NCBI GenBank assembly: GCA_902806595.1
Contig: CADCXC010000001.1
Span: 372,001 to 436,000, forward strand
DNA from: Pyrenopolyporus hunteri
Lineage: Eukaryota > Ascomycota > Sordariomycetes > Xylariales > Hypoxylaceae
DNA: 64,000 nt
Direction: 5' to 3'
A program made the position numbers and the translations under genes. Each line of letters begins with the position of its first letter. Position 1 is the first letter of the stretch. Below, one piece after another: positions 1 to 10,942 of the stretch. Below the pieces are notes generated by a model, which saw only the letters and a program-made list of their open reading frames with translations, did no database searches and was not told the DNA's origin.

Positions 1-1037
1 GCGGATCAAAAACCTCTGTGCGTCCCGTTGCTAGTTAGACCTGGGTATTTTTACGGCATGACGTAAAGCTCGAAATACACGAGTATCCAGAGCATTGGAA
101 TCCCGCGACTCGACTGGCGGTTGTATATCTGACAGCGTTGTGCAAGATTCGTATACTAAACCTTGGCAAAGGCTCTCTCATTGGCGAATCCGGGTGGGCT
201 GAACTATTCAAAGCCACATGGCATAACAGTTTCGCAGTCTGGGTAGATTTTTTACTTGATTTTGACTAGAGACCCCCAGTCAGATGCAACCCTCCAAGTC
301 ACCTCGGAGGATCTTTTTTTCTTTGCAGATTTATTGCTACCCGCCCTTCTCGTTGGTTAGGACGCAGGATTCGAGAAAGAGAGCGACTGCTCCGCTTGAG
401 CCATAGTATGATACGATTAGCGCCCGCAGAACGCTTAGCATGAAGTATCCTGCGTCCTGGCGTCAGCCAGCTCGTCTGACTTCCTAACGCTTGCGGTATC
501 TATTGAGTCTCTGCACGCCGTCGGTAACTCTAGAGGCCGTCTGTGTGTCTGCGTGAAGATGAGTTGGCTGGGCGTTGCTTTATACTTACCTGATCACCCT
601 GTTTCGTCCCCAGACAGCTTTAAGGCACTTATGTCCTTACTCATGGCTTTACGCCCATATTCTAGATAAGGCAGGGGTGCAGCGTTATAATCCTAGATGC
701 CACTGTGGTGGGATTTGTATTGGATTCAGATCGGTGGTAGGCCCGTTCTGGCCACTACCTACCTACCTACCGCTTTCGCTGGGCCATCTCAGTCATCAAG
801 TGCAGGGTATTCCCGCATGGCACGAGAACAATACATAATACATAATACATTGGACAGGCCCTAGGCTGAGAGAGCGCTTCACAGCCTACCTATATGTAAG
901 TATGCGCCAGTCATATGTAATACTAGATTGTATACATCTCGTAGAACGTGAGCACTCGAGATTCTCCTCCTCTTAAAGAACGTCATTCTCCTTTCTCTAC
1001 CCAGTTTGCGCTGTTGCGCAAAGGCGCCCTCCTCAAA
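1..1037. other. Intergenic, left edge
   Basis: No convincing coding exon on either strand. It holds a run of TACC repeats near 758-772 and a short AATACAT direct repeat near 834-850. The last part must contain the promoter of the rhodopsin-domain gene that starts at 1038, but no clear TATA or CAAT element stands out. Confidence 0.5.
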
Positions 1038-2425
1038 ATGGGTGCCATACAAGATATCGCCGATAACTATTCCCAAGGCCAGATGATTGGCCTTGGGGTT
1101 GCCTTTATGATATTGCCGATTGCTGCGGTCGCTCTGCGGTTATGGGCCAAATTCCTAGGGCAGAAGGGTATAAAGTTGGACGACTATCTCGTCGTCGCTG
1201 CAATGGTAAGCCGAACGAACTACTATTTGATCCCGTTGAGACATGCAGTAGCTGACTGGCATAGTTTGTTGCTATCGGCTGTGCGGCTGTTCAGCTAGTC
1301 GCCGCCATTGACGGCCAACTTGGCCAACATCAGACCACCACGCCGGACGGGCAACCAATCCTCGACGACCCTCGATTTGTGGTTTATGAGAAGGTAGGTC
1401 GACGAACCAGCTTCAGAACAGAGATTTAAATGAAACGAAAAACCGGTGCCAACTATTTGTCTGTAGTGTAAGCTCGCGGTCAATATCCTCTCAACCGTCG
1501 GCCTCGGATTCGTCAAGTCGTCTATCCTGGTCTTCTATATGAACATCTTCTTCGGCAAGCCGTTCAAGATCGCCGCGAAGGTTGTGCTTGGTCTCGTTAT
1601 TGGCTGGACGGTCTCGTTCTTCTTCGCAAACCTCTTCACCTGCTACCCGATCACGCCGTTCATCGAGCCGTTCTACAACAACAACTGTGTGGATGGGTTG
1701 GCGCTATGGTACTCTATGGCGATCTCAGACATCATCATCGACGTTATTATCCTTGTCATGCCGATTCCGATGGTCTTAAAGTTGCATCTACCACTGCCCC
1801 AGAAATTGGGCGTGCTAGCCATGTTTCTCCTCGGCGCTACGTGAGTTGACACCGCATGTCTTTCGTCGGGTTATGCAGCGCCTTACTGATTGTGTCACCG
1901 CAGCGTATGCGCATTCAGTCTTACTCGTGCGCTGATCTACGTTCACGTGGGCGACAGCCTGGCTCTCCACTTCAACGATGAGACTTGTATGGCCCCCTCT
2001 TCCCCACGATATGCGCCATTTTCTCGGTCAACTAATTTTACCTAGACTATACCTCTCCCGTTTTCTTCTGGGCCGTCATCGAGCTGTCCACAGCCGTCCT
2101 GAGCGCCTGTCTCCCAACTTACCGGCCAATCTGGCTCTTATTCCGCGGTCGTCCAGTCAGACAGAGGGGCGGGAGTTCCTATTACGCACGAAATCACGGG
2201 AGTAGTGGTAAAAGTGGAAGAAGTGGCATCAGCGGCAGTAGACCGGGGGATTACCCTTTAGGGTCTGAGGCCGATTACAAAGACGATATTAGGCTCACGG
2301 ACAACCTGCGAACGGTGGAAATCCACGCCGACAGCAACCGCTCGGATGAGCAAATTTCGACGAACCGGGGGATAACTGTCGAGCGAAGCATTCATCTGGG
2401 TAGCGTACCAGCAGAGCACGTGTAA
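1038..2425 (+). CDS. Rhodopsin-domain (SAT4-type) integral membrane protein
   Basis: Five exons, 1038-1205, 1265-1393, 1467-1840, 1904-1986 and 2046-2425, join in phase to give 377 residues. The first exon begins just before a hydrophobic helix and carries an RLWAK element. Exon 3 has the LGFVKSSILVFYMNIF segment typical of the family, followed by helices ending at a PIP motif, and exon 5 carries a final FFWAVIELSTAVLSACLPT helix. The last roughly 90 residues are a polar, Ser/Gly-rich cytosolic tail. These seven-helix plasma-membrane proteins are very abundant in filamentous ascomycetes and mostly have no known ligand; some sit in secondary-metabolite clusters or have an N-terminal CFEM domain, which is absent here. 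It is convergent with the methyltransferase gene. Exact function is unknown; family assignment is firm. Confidence 0.85.
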
Positions 2426-2910
2426 TAGATGATCGTAACAACGCGCAACGGGACGGAATGGTTTGGCGTTCCGGCTAGCATCCAAATTCGGCAGGCAGTT
2501 AAAAGAAAAAAACCGAATAACTACCTAATACAATGTAATTCGCAAGAATTAAACTCCACTGCAGCGAGGGTTCATCCCGGCCTAGCTTCAAAAGCACATG
2601 TAACCGTAGCATGAGACATGTAAACTTGAGGCACAGAGACGTATACGGATACGTCTACGTGGGTACATACCACCCGCCCCCTATCTGCATATAGTTAAAA
2701 CTCGCCGCATATTTCTAATATGAATCCTACTTTACGAAACGACGACACCACGGATGCAACGGGCTTAGGATTATCTTGGCCTTGGCTTTTCACCTTAAAT
2801 TAATAGATGACTAAGAGGAAGATAGCGAAATCAGCTACCTGAAACTACCTACCTACGGGAAAGTCATCGTCTCATAGGCATCGTCACGAAGGATCTATAT
2901 CCCGTCTGCA
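2426..2910. other. Convergent intergenic gap
   Basis: 3' regions of the rhodopsin-domain gene and the methyltransferase gene meet here. One CTACCTACCTAC run occurs near 2842-2855. No gene or structured RNA is seen. Confidence 0.5.
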
Positions 2911-4095
2911 TCATTTCCGCGTTGCCGTGACAAGCACGGCTGGCCATGTGAACTGCTTTACCTCGTTTCCACCCCCAAACTCCGTCTCCAGCTTCTGGAA
3001 TAGCCCATCTATCTCCGCGTCCCCGTCCCCTATCGCGTCCTTGAACCCAGGGAACAGCACTCTGAAGTAGCGCTTCAGCTCGGCCAGGTTCCAGTCGTTG
3101 CGCCACCACTGCGGGTCCTCGCGCTCCTCGACGTGCTCCCCTGGGCGCACGTTGCTGGTGGCCTTGATGGGAAAGCCGCAGGCCTCCTCGCCGAAGAAAG
3201 CCAGCGTGGCGCTGGGATTCCACTTGATGCGGCGCACGTCGGTCCAGACCTCCGGGTCGAGCGGCACGTAGTCGAGCCACGAGGCCATGCCCTCGGCCGC
3301 GCGTCGGAACCCGGCCTTGCGCCGCTCGCCGCTCGGCCGGATCACCTTGGCCCAGTTGCGCACCATGATCTCGTCGATCAGCGGCTGCGCGCGCGCCCGT
3401 AGGCCCGCGTCGGAAAACGTCGGGCGCCCGTAGAACCAGAACGCCAGGGTCCCGCCGGGACGGAGCAGTTGCCGGAAGCTTTCGAGGGCCACGTGCTCGT
3501 CCATGAGGACCATGGCTTCGGCGGCGGCGATGAGGTCCACGGACCCGGCCGGATGATGCTCGATCAGGTGCTCGCCCATGCTGTGCGTGAACGAGATGCG
3601 CTCCCCGTAGTCGGCTGCGAGCCGCCGGCGCGCGACGGACAGGTGGGTGTCATTGATATCCGAGGCGATAACCCGGGAAAAGCGCGAGGCTAGCTCGGCA
3701 GAAACTTGGCCGGCGCCGCAACCGACGTCGTGGGCTGTCTCCCAGGACGAAGAATGCGCTGCGTGGTGATTGTAGATCTCGTTGTAGAAGGCAGCGCTGT
3801 AGCGCGGCCGTGTCGAGACGTAGTCGTCCCAGAATTTGGAGTCGTCGGCCGAGACGCGCCAGAAGTTCTCCGAGTCCTCCTCTTGCTTCTCTCTAAGTGT
3901 GGATGTACTGCTGAAATACCTCGGTTTCATGTTCAGCCGGCCTGCTGGCAGGGTGGCTTGGGTTGCGTGCCGTTGAAACCCGGATGCTGCGTTTCCGGAC
4001 GCCGTCGTATTCAGGTCGCGACAGTAAGACGGACGAAAACTCGGCCGTGTACCCCGCGTAAGGGCAACGAGACGGTGGTAATTCAGAGACCTCAT
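2911..4095 (-). CDS. Class I SAM-dependent methyltransferase, trans-aconitate/Crg1-like
   Basis: Single-exon gene of 394 residues from the first ATG at 4095; the frame is open further upstream to 4149 but without another ATG. SAM-binding motif I is DVGCGAGQVSAELA at residues 123-136, followed by an acidic post-I region and a LRPGGTLAFWFYG motif characteristic of type-11 methyltransferases such as yeast Crg1/Tmt1. The substrate cannot be read from sequence; small carboxylic acids and terpenoid-like molecules are known in the family. Residues 1-70 are rich in Arg, Ser and Thr with almost no acidic residues and end in RYFSSTSTLRE, which looks like a mitochondrial presequence with its processing site. 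A shorter form could start at the internal ATG at 3930. It lies between a convergent membrane-protein gene and a co-oriented SDR gene, so it may serve a small pathway with the neighbouring oxidoreductases. Confidence 0.8.
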   Translation of the reverse strand: MRSLNYHRLVALTRGTRPSFRPSYCRDLNTTASGNAASGFQRHATQATLPAGRLNMKPRYFSSTSTLREKQEEDSENFWRVSADDSKFWDDYVSTRPRYSAAFYNEIYNHHAAHSSSWETAHDVGCGAGQVSAELASRFSRVIASDINDTHLSVARRRLAADYGERISFTHSMGEHLIEHHPAGSVDLIAAAEAMVLMDEHVALESFRQLLRPGGTLAFWFYGRPTFSDAGLRARAQPLIDEIMVRNWAKVIRPSGERRKAGFRRAAEGMASWLDYVPLDPEVWTDVRRIKWNPSATLAFFGEEACGFPIKATSNVRPGEHVEEREDPQWWRNDWNLAELKRYFRVLFPGFKDAIGDGDAEIDGLFQKLETEFGGGNEVKQFTWPAVLVTATRK

Positions 4096-4658
4096 GTTCC
4101 ACTGCTTGATGAATTGGATATTAAGTATGCGTACGCATTGGACGAGCAAGCAGCAACGATAAGCTTATAACATTTTTCTCGTCGCTCTTGTCGTTCATGA
4201 TGGAGGTCGCACTCCCAAATCCTCCTAGAGTGGAACCCGCCACTTTGGTTGGAGAGATGCTAAGGACTATCTAGGACTGCGTCCGCTCTTTGCAATGGCG
4301 GAGGGAAGAGGAACTAGACAAGGTTCGGTCAACGCGGTTGTATCCGTAACGGGACGGGAGTTTATTGACCTTAACGACCCTACCTAGGCGCTCGGGTTGT
4401 AGTATAGGGCCAGAGAAGATTCCCTCTTCTATACTCTACCTACTAGAGAGCGGATCTAGGCCTTGAGGGTCTTGGTGGTGTTACATCACATGCAAGATTA
4501 TGCTCATTTAAGGCTCCTACAAGACTCGTTCTTTTTCTTCTTTTTCTTTTTCTTCGTCAGTGAGTTAGCTATCACTGGCTACGGCCAACCGAAAGAATAA
4601 AATGAGGTTAATATGTTAGGGAGTCGTTGGGAGCGCATGTCCTCAGAAATAATATCTA
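4096..4658. other. Intergenic, promoter side of methyltransferase gene
   Basis: Contains a pyrimidine tract at about 4528-4556 (TTCTTT units) and scattered TACCTA motifs. No gene is seen. The 5' part next to 4095 should hold the methyltransferase promoter. Confidence 0.4.
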
Positions 4659-5619
4659 CTACCAATCTAGCTCCCCGCCATTGATTGAAGGAAACCTCCC
4701 CGAAGTTTTCTCCCGAGTTGCCGAGTCAATCTGCGTATGGGTGCTTCCGTGTCAGCAGATATCTACTCCGGAATCCTTCTGCATGTCTGAGGTAGTGTCA
4801 CCTACCTGGTCAACCAAGAATTTCACGGCATCGTCGAGCTTGACGGCGGCTTCCTTTAGGCCAAAGATTTTCGCGCCCTCGTTTCCCATGTCTGTCTGCA
4901 CGAAACTAGTTTTCCCATTGTCAGCAGCCAAGTTATATACGCCCTTATCAATCCTTTTTCTTTCTTTTTTTCCTTACCCTGGGTCGGCAGCAAAGATGCA
5001 GATCCCCTCTTTAGCGTGCTCAGCATGCAACTTGCGAATCAGGTAGTGCGCCGCTGCTTTGCTAGCACCGTAAGCTCCCATCGGGAGGGTATACTTCTCC
5101 ACCCCACCTATAGAGCCCTGCATGCTTCCTGTCAATAAGAACCGGGGGCGGTCTGGCGACTTGGCCAAGAGAGGAAGGGTGGCCTGGGCTAGGCGCAGCG
5201 GACCAAGAGCGTTCACGTTGAGGAGCTCGGCCACTTGACTGGGCTTCACCGTAGCGAGAGGCCCGATTGCGATGCTTATCCCTGCATTAGCTACGACGAT
5301 GTCCAAATGCGATATGTTCTCCGAGGAGACCAGATGCGCTACCGCTTCCTGGGCGTCGACGTCGGAGGTGCTGTCAATCTTGACGACCACCAATCTGCTG
5401 CCCGTGCCTTTTGGGAGTGCGGCGAGGCTCTTAGAGGCTACAGATTCTGGGTCTCGAACCGCGGCGACGACGGTGGTCCTAGGCCGTGAGAGGAAGACTC
5501 GTGCGAGGCCGTGTCCCATACCTGAGTCAGCAGGTCAGCTCATCGTGTCAAAATAGCACACGTTCGAAAGTGAGACCTCTGCTGGCGCCAGTGATGAGAA
5601 TATTGGTATTGCGAGACAT
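4659..5619 (-). CDS. Short-chain dehydrogenase/reductase (classical SDR)
   Basis: Four exons on the minus strand, 5577-5619, 4978-5521, 4806-4905 and 4659-4730, join in phase to 252 residues, the usual length of the family. The cofactor motif TGASRGMG spans the first exon junction (residues 10-17). VVANAG and the catalytic YGASK motif (Tyr165, Lys169; Ser147 or Ser151) follow. The PG-FVQTDMG segment is split by intron 2, and the C-terminus ends in a TREKTSGRF...GELDW tail common in fungal C-factor-like SDRs. It should reduce or oxidise a carbonyl/alcohol with NAD(P)H in the cytosol; the substrate is unknown. It lies in the same orientation as the methyltransferase downstream, in a run of tailoring-type enzymes. 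Confidence 0.88.
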
Positions 5620-7296
5620 GATCGTTCGTCCGTCTCGACGGGTTCGATTTACGACGCCTTTTCTTATTTTTATGGGCCTACTTAGCGGGGAGGATTCGAA
5701 TACTATATCCAATACATATGGCGATTCGTGAGTTTTTCGAGTGAGTCGTGAATTAATATCTGTGCTCGTAATGGCGAAAAATAGGAATTGTGTCTATAAC
5801 ACGCTCATACCGCCAACACATACTCTCAAACCCTATCTACCTACCTATTTGAGTTAACGTACGCAAAGAAGGGATCTATAACTCCCACTTATCCGGACTT
5901 CATAATCATCCGGATAGCGTTTGAGTTGATTACCTATCTTATATGTGTCTCGGACTTTAGGATAGGTGATATTAGCCATTCCGTATCTACGGGACCTTGA
6001 TAACTACTTCCTAGGTAGGGAACTGCTTCCCATGACTGATACAACTATAGTGCGACTTGGGAGGTGAGCGTGTCTTAGACAAGGCGGGCATATATGTTTC
6101 TTCCTAAGTTAGCTTTGTAGTCTACGGCCCGTAGGCTACGGGCGTCACACTTGGATATAAGTCAAGTTGTAGGTAATAAGAATAATAGGGTCAACATGTT
6201 GCACAAAACGTGCATTTGTCACCTATCTAGGAGCGGGTAGGATACAGGTGAGTATAAGTGCCGCATAACATTGACATATGAAGCACCGTATACAAGAATG
6301 CCATCTTGGCGTAGTGGTATTCCGACAAGAAGTATGAGTACCTATGGATATTTTGGGTTTTAAGTTACGATGCATAATTAAGATACCTACATAATTAAGA
6401 TACACTATAATAAAAGTTACCGAGCTTTACCGGCGCTTACAAAGGCCCTCCCCTCCCTATTAGGCTTGCCCCTACTTCCGAAACTCCCCCTCCAACTTGC
6501 CCTCTAAACTGGGCTCGGCCCACGTGGCCCACAGGGGTGTTCCCCTCCTCAGGGCTACCCAAAGCTGCTAAGGCAAGGTACAATACAGGCGTCTAATAGT
6601 GCCAGCTTCCAGTAGTTGTATAGCGCAAATTACAGCTCACCTCAGCACCACTTCTCATAGTTCGTCGCTAAATCCTCCAACAACGTGCAACGCCATAACA
6701 CCGTTCCACCTTGTTTCCCTTTCTAACCTCTCTTTAATAGAATACAGCATCATTCATTCGATTGTCGTGTGATGTTTTTTTTCTCCACTATTACAAATAC
6801 TTCGCCTGCTCTTTTCACCCGACCACAGGGAATAAAACCCACGATGTAGGGTGGTAGAACAGGGTAGGATGACTGGCTGCCCTGTGGTCAGCTCAGCACC
6901 AGCTACCAACTATGTGATCAAGAGGATCCTATTGCATGCAAAAGCCCGCCATGTACGCTTTAAACCACACCCGAGAGGGCAGGTCGTATTGCGTACCTGC
7001 GGCGGAGTTGTCGTCCCCAATGCCCCCTGGTTAATACCGTCGCGTCCCGGAACCAAGGCACGTTTTTTATCCCTTTCAGCGCGGATTTCCAACTCAGATC
7101 TCGCCTCAGCTTCGCATCCCGGCTTCCGAGGGCGGCTGTTCTAGACGCTTCGTACATTTTTTTTCTTCCCTTTATTTAGGTATTCAACCTGCCTGTTCCT
7201 AGCTTCCATCCAGGCCCTCGGTTCTTTACAAAATAGGTGTCGATCTGCATTTGTGTTGTCATTGTTATCGAGTAGCAAATAGCGTCGTAACTTGAT
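5620..7296. other. Intergenic, between SDR and FAD-oxidase genes (divergent promoters)
   Basis: 1.7 kb without a supportable gene. The short frames seen here lack codon bias, family motifs and splice partners. It is moderately AT-rich and contains TACCTACC motifs near 5836-5848. Because the SDR gene (minus) and the FAD oxidase gene (plus) diverge from it, it should hold both promoters. Confidence 0.45.
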
Positions 7297-8870
7297 ATGC
7301 GGTCTTTTACTCGATTCCTCGGCCTGCTGGCCGCCGTCAGCAGCGGCATTTTAGGCGTCTGCTCCAACTCGATCGACAGCGACCTCAAGAGGTTACTCTC
7401 ACCGGGGGCAACTATCTCTCATAACCTCTCTGTGGCAGAACGTTGGAGCGAGTTTCACGCCCCTCACCCAGGCACCATCGTATCGGTCGCGACTGAGGCC
7501 GATGTAGCGGCAACTGTTCGTTCTGTCCACATGAATGATGGCCGGTACGCGATGCTAACATCTCATAGGTTAAATACTGCGTAAACAAAAACATCCCATT
7601 CCTAGCTCAGAATGGGGGCCATGGCTGGAGCGGCGGAATGCATCTTGGCGAGAATGGCGTCCTAATCAACCTCCGCGGCCTTAACAGCGTGGTCTTCAAT
7701 GCCGCCAAGACCCAGGCCACAATCGGAGGAGGGGCGAATATGAAGGAGGTCATCGACCACGCGTGGGAGAACGACGTTCAGGTTCTTACCGGCAACTGTA
7801 ACTGCGTAGGAGTGCTCGGCGCTGGTCTTGGCGGCGGTTACGGAAATTTGATGGGTCTCTATGGCTTCAGCATCGACAACTACGTCTCCCTGAATGTCGT
7901 GTTGGCCAACGGGACTCTCGTTACCGTAACCCCTAAGCAAGAAGATCTCTGGTGGGCTCTTCGAGGTGCAGGCGCCAACTTCGGCATCGTCACTTCGGTC
8001 GTAATGAAGTCAACGCCCCTGCCGAGGGCGCAGAACACCGCCTGGACTGGCGGGCTGTACTTCACCGAGGACAAGATCGAGCAGATCGTGCAGGGCATCG
8101 AGGACCTGAAACTCGAGGCGCCCATGAACATCTTCCTCTACTTCGTGACAACCGGTGCTCCGGACTTCACGCCGACCGTGCTCGTGACCGTCTTCTACCA
8201 CGGCACGGAGGCGGACGGACGTAAGGCGTTCAAGTCGATCCTCGACATCGGACCGTACCAAGACAGCACGGCCGTTCTGGGGCAGAACGAGTGGAACACG
8301 GCCGCCGACGGCTTCTGCACCAAGGGCGGACGCAAGCCCACGTACAGCGCCGGCTTCAACCACATGGTCCCGTCGACCTGGCGCAAGGTCTGGAACGCGT
8401 ACGTCGAGTTCCTCAAGAACCCGGACACGGGCTCCACGTCCATCGTGGTCGAGTGCTACTCGCTCGACAAGGCGCGGTCGTTCGGCAAGAACTCGGCCTC
8501 GTTCGCCAACCGCGACATCCGCTTCAACGGCTTCGCCATCGCCTGGTACCCGGACCCGGCGCTCGACAGCGTCGCCGAGGAATTCGGCTCCGGCCTGCGC
8601 GACCTGTGGCGCGCCGACGACGGACTTTCGGCGAACCGCACGTGAGTATTCCTTTCCCAAATCTTACATACCTTGCCTCACCTCTCTCTTACCTTACCTC
8701 GAATCTTGAAATTGGGTAACTAACGCACGCCCGCCTGATCCAGATACATCAACTTCGCGTTCGGAGACGAGTCCGACGAGCAGGTCTACTACGACAGCAC
8801 GCCTAGGCTGCGGCAGATTAGGAGGAAGTACGACCCCAAGAATGTGTTCAACCAGTGGTTCGACATATAA
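7297..8870 (+). CDS. Secreted FAD-linked oxidase, berberine-bridge-enzyme type
   Basis: Three exons, 7297-7515, 7569-8641 and 8744-8870, encode 472 residues. A signal peptide is evident in residues 1-23. The FAD_binding_4 domain includes NGGHGWSGG (His91, candidate 8-alpha-histidyl flavin link) and TGNCNCVGVLGAGLGGGYG, where Cys150 lines up with the cysteinyl-flavin position, so bicovalent flavin is possible. The C-terminal BBE motif YDPKNVFNQWFDI lies at the end of the last exon. Such enzymes oxidise alkaloids, sugars or polyketide intermediates with oxygen, giving hydrogen peroxide. The first donor is the rarer GTTCGT form, but the join restores the conserved sequence in phase. The gene is convergent with the GMC oxidoreductase. 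An AATAAA is at 9056-9061. Confidence 0.88.
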
Positions 8871-9289
8871 GCGCGGGTTCGGACGCTGACGGATAAAATC
8901 TACATTCGCGTTACATGAAAAGGTGGATAGGTGCGACTTTCGGATCTGGGAGAAAACATGCGCGTCACGGATATTCATACACATATATAGGAACATACAT
9001 CATTTATTTTTTTTATTTATTTTTTATTTTCGCGTATATAGGCTTTTAGGATATCAATAAAGGCGAGTGGCCGCCAGATAGGCTATTACGATCCCCAAAT
9101 TACCGTTTTCATAATCCTACATCCACACCAACTACAACTGCATGATACACCCCTGAAAAATAGGTTCTCCTTTCGTAGCACGTTCCAAACAGCCGGGTTG
9201 GGTGGTACTCATTATTTCTCATTTGATTTTGGTTTTGATTTGCTACCTAAAAGCAAACTCTACTAGCCACACAGGTAGGTACCTACCAT
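8871..9289. other. Convergent intergenic gap
   Basis: Shared 3' region of the FAD oxidase and GMC genes. It has an A/T-rich stretch at about 9001-9030, an AATAAA at 9056-9061 that could serve the plus-strand gene, and a GGTAGGTACCTACC palindrome near 9273-9287. Confidence 0.5.
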
Positions 9290-10942
9290 TCAAGCGCTCT
9301 TCGCAATGATATCAGCAGCTTGTTCGGCAACGGCGTACAAGGTCGCCATCGGGTGTCCGCACACGGGGCTCGGGAAGACGCTCGCGTCGCAGATCCTAAG
9401 GCCGTTGGTACCCTTGACCTTGAGGTCACCGTCCACGACGGTGCCCATGGCGCAGCTACCCATGGCGTGGAAGTGCGCGACGCCCACCGCCCTGATGCGG
9501 TCCTCGATCTCACGGTCCGTCGACTCGGGCGTCAGCGGCGTCAGCCCGGGGAACGTGACCTCGGCCTCGACGTAGTCCTTCAGAGCCTCGGTGCCCAGCA
9601 TGAGCTTGAGCAGGCGCCGCACGCCGTGCACGAGGGCGGCGCGGTCCAGCGCGGTGGTGAAGTAGTTGGGCTCGATGAGCGCGTTCGTGCCGTCGACGTC
9701 GCCGTCCGGCAGCGAGACCCGACCGCGGCTGCTGGGCAGCGTCAGCATGGTCGACGTGCACACGATGCTGCCGTCCTGCGGGAACGCGGGCGCGAGCGGG
9801 TGGTACACCACCAGGATCTCGACGAACACGCGGCCCGGTTGAAGGAGGGCCTCGCGCGCCGCGCCGAATACGCCGTCTTCGTCCAGGGCAGCTTCTAGCA
9901 CGTCCCGCGGGAGCCCCTCGTTCGCGTTGAAGTCGGCGGGGAAGCCGGCTACGAAAGACGGGTCAGACAGCTTGGGGTGGCCGAGAGCGAGGCCGCGCGA
10001 TGGGTCCTTAAGCTTGAACCATTGGAACAGCGCGAAGTGGTCGAAGTAGTCCTTGCCGACGCTGGCAAGGGGGTGCACGAGCGGGATGTAATGCTTGGCG
10101 AGGGCTGCGGGATCACCGACACCCGAGCGGAGGAGGAGGCGTGGCGTCTGTAGCGTGCCCGCGGATAGGATGACTTCTTTATTTGCGGTGACTGTCTGGC
10201 CGCTTGCTAGCTTGACGCCCGTGGCCCTGAGGTTTATGCCCGCACCTTCGAACAGGATCTGCGCTACTGGGGTGGACGTCTTCACTATAACGCCCTGTAG
10301 TGGATATGCGAGATGACTAGGCTGCCTCTTCCCCTCGCTCCAACTCTCGTAGTAGTTACTTAGTCCAGCCACGCGGCCGGCGAAAGGGTCCGGGTTCCTC
10401 TCGACGCCGAGTTCCTTCCATGCCTTCTCGATGGGATCGCGGAGGGGGAACTTCCTCCCCACGGGACCCGCGTTGGTTGGTGTGACTTTTATCGGGCCCT
10501 CGAAGCCGTGATATTCGGCGCTAGCGCTAGCGTCGTAGAAGCGCTCGGAGCGCTTGAAGTAAGGCAGTAGGCCGGCGTAGCTCCATCGCGGGTCATCGCC
10601 TAGCCGCTTGGCCCAGACGTCGTAGTCCGGAGGGTCGCCGCGCGCCCAACCACCGTAGTTGAGGACGCTGCCACCACCTAGAGTCTTGCCGTGCGTCAAG
10701 GTGTGCGTGCGACCGGCCGTTGAGGGCGTCGCGGCCGTCTGGAATTGCCAATCAAGGGTAGTGCCCTGCAGAGCAAAGCCGCCCATAACAGAGACGGTAT
10801 CGTGTTGGGGCTCTGGATCAGGGCCAGCCTCCAGGATTAGGATGGAGCTGTCCGGCAGCGAGCTCTTGAGGCGGGATGCTAAGGCGCAGCCGGCGAGCCC
10901 CCCGCCAACTATCACATAGTCGGCAGTTGTCGGTGTTGTCAT
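9290..10942 (-). CDS. GMC family FAD oxidoreductase
   Basis: Intronless, 550 residues. The dinucleotide-binding motif VIVGGGLAGCALASRL is at residues 10-25, followed by LEAGPDPEP, the second GMC signature around GGGSVLNYGGWARG, and YFKRSE. The C-terminus has HFHAMGSCAMG and CGHPMATLYA, giving a likely catalytic His492/His530 pair as in aryl-alcohol-oxidase-like enzymes. There is no signal peptide (starts MTTPTTADYVIVGGG), so it is probably intracellular, unlike lignocellulolytic GMC enzymes. It likely oxidises an alcohol, or dehydrogenates a metabolite, with oxygen or another acceptor; the substrate is unknown. Together with the adjoining covalent-flavin oxidase, SDR and methyltransferase it fits a tailoring role. 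Confidence 0.88.
   Translation of the reverse strand: MTTPTTADYVIVGGGLAGCALASRLKSSLPDSSILILEAGPDPEPQHDTVSVMGGFALQGTTLDWQFQTAATPSTAGRTHTLTHGKTLGGGSVLNYGGWARGDPPDYDVWAKRLGDDPRWSYAGLLPYFKRSERFYDASASAEYHGFEGPIKVTPTNAGPVGRKFPLRDPIEKAWKELGVERNPDPFAGRVAGLSNYYESWSEGKRQPSHLAYPLQGVIVKTSTPVAQILFEGAGINLRATGVKLASGQTVTANKEVILSAGTLQTPRLLLRSGVGDPAALAKHYIPLVHPLASVGKDYFDHFALFQWFKLKDPSRGLALGHPKLSDPSFVAGFPADFNANEGLPRDVLEAALDEDGVFGAAREALLQPGRVFVEILVVYHPLAPAFPQDGSIVCTSTMLTLPSSRGRVSLPDGDVDGTNALIEPNYFTTALDRAALVHGVRRLLKLMLGTEALKDYVEAEVTFPGLTPLTPESTDREIEDRIRAVGVAHFHAMGSCAMGTVVDGDLKVKGTNGLRICDASVFPSPVCGHPMATLYAVAEQAADIIAKSA

Noticed and set aside
6851..7144. 97-codon plus-strand frame before the FAD oxidase
   Set aside because: No ATG-context, family or codon-bias support.
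8010..8660. 216-codon frame antisense to the FAD oxidase
   Set aside because: Val/Arg/Gly-rich shadow of a GC-rich exon; no motif.
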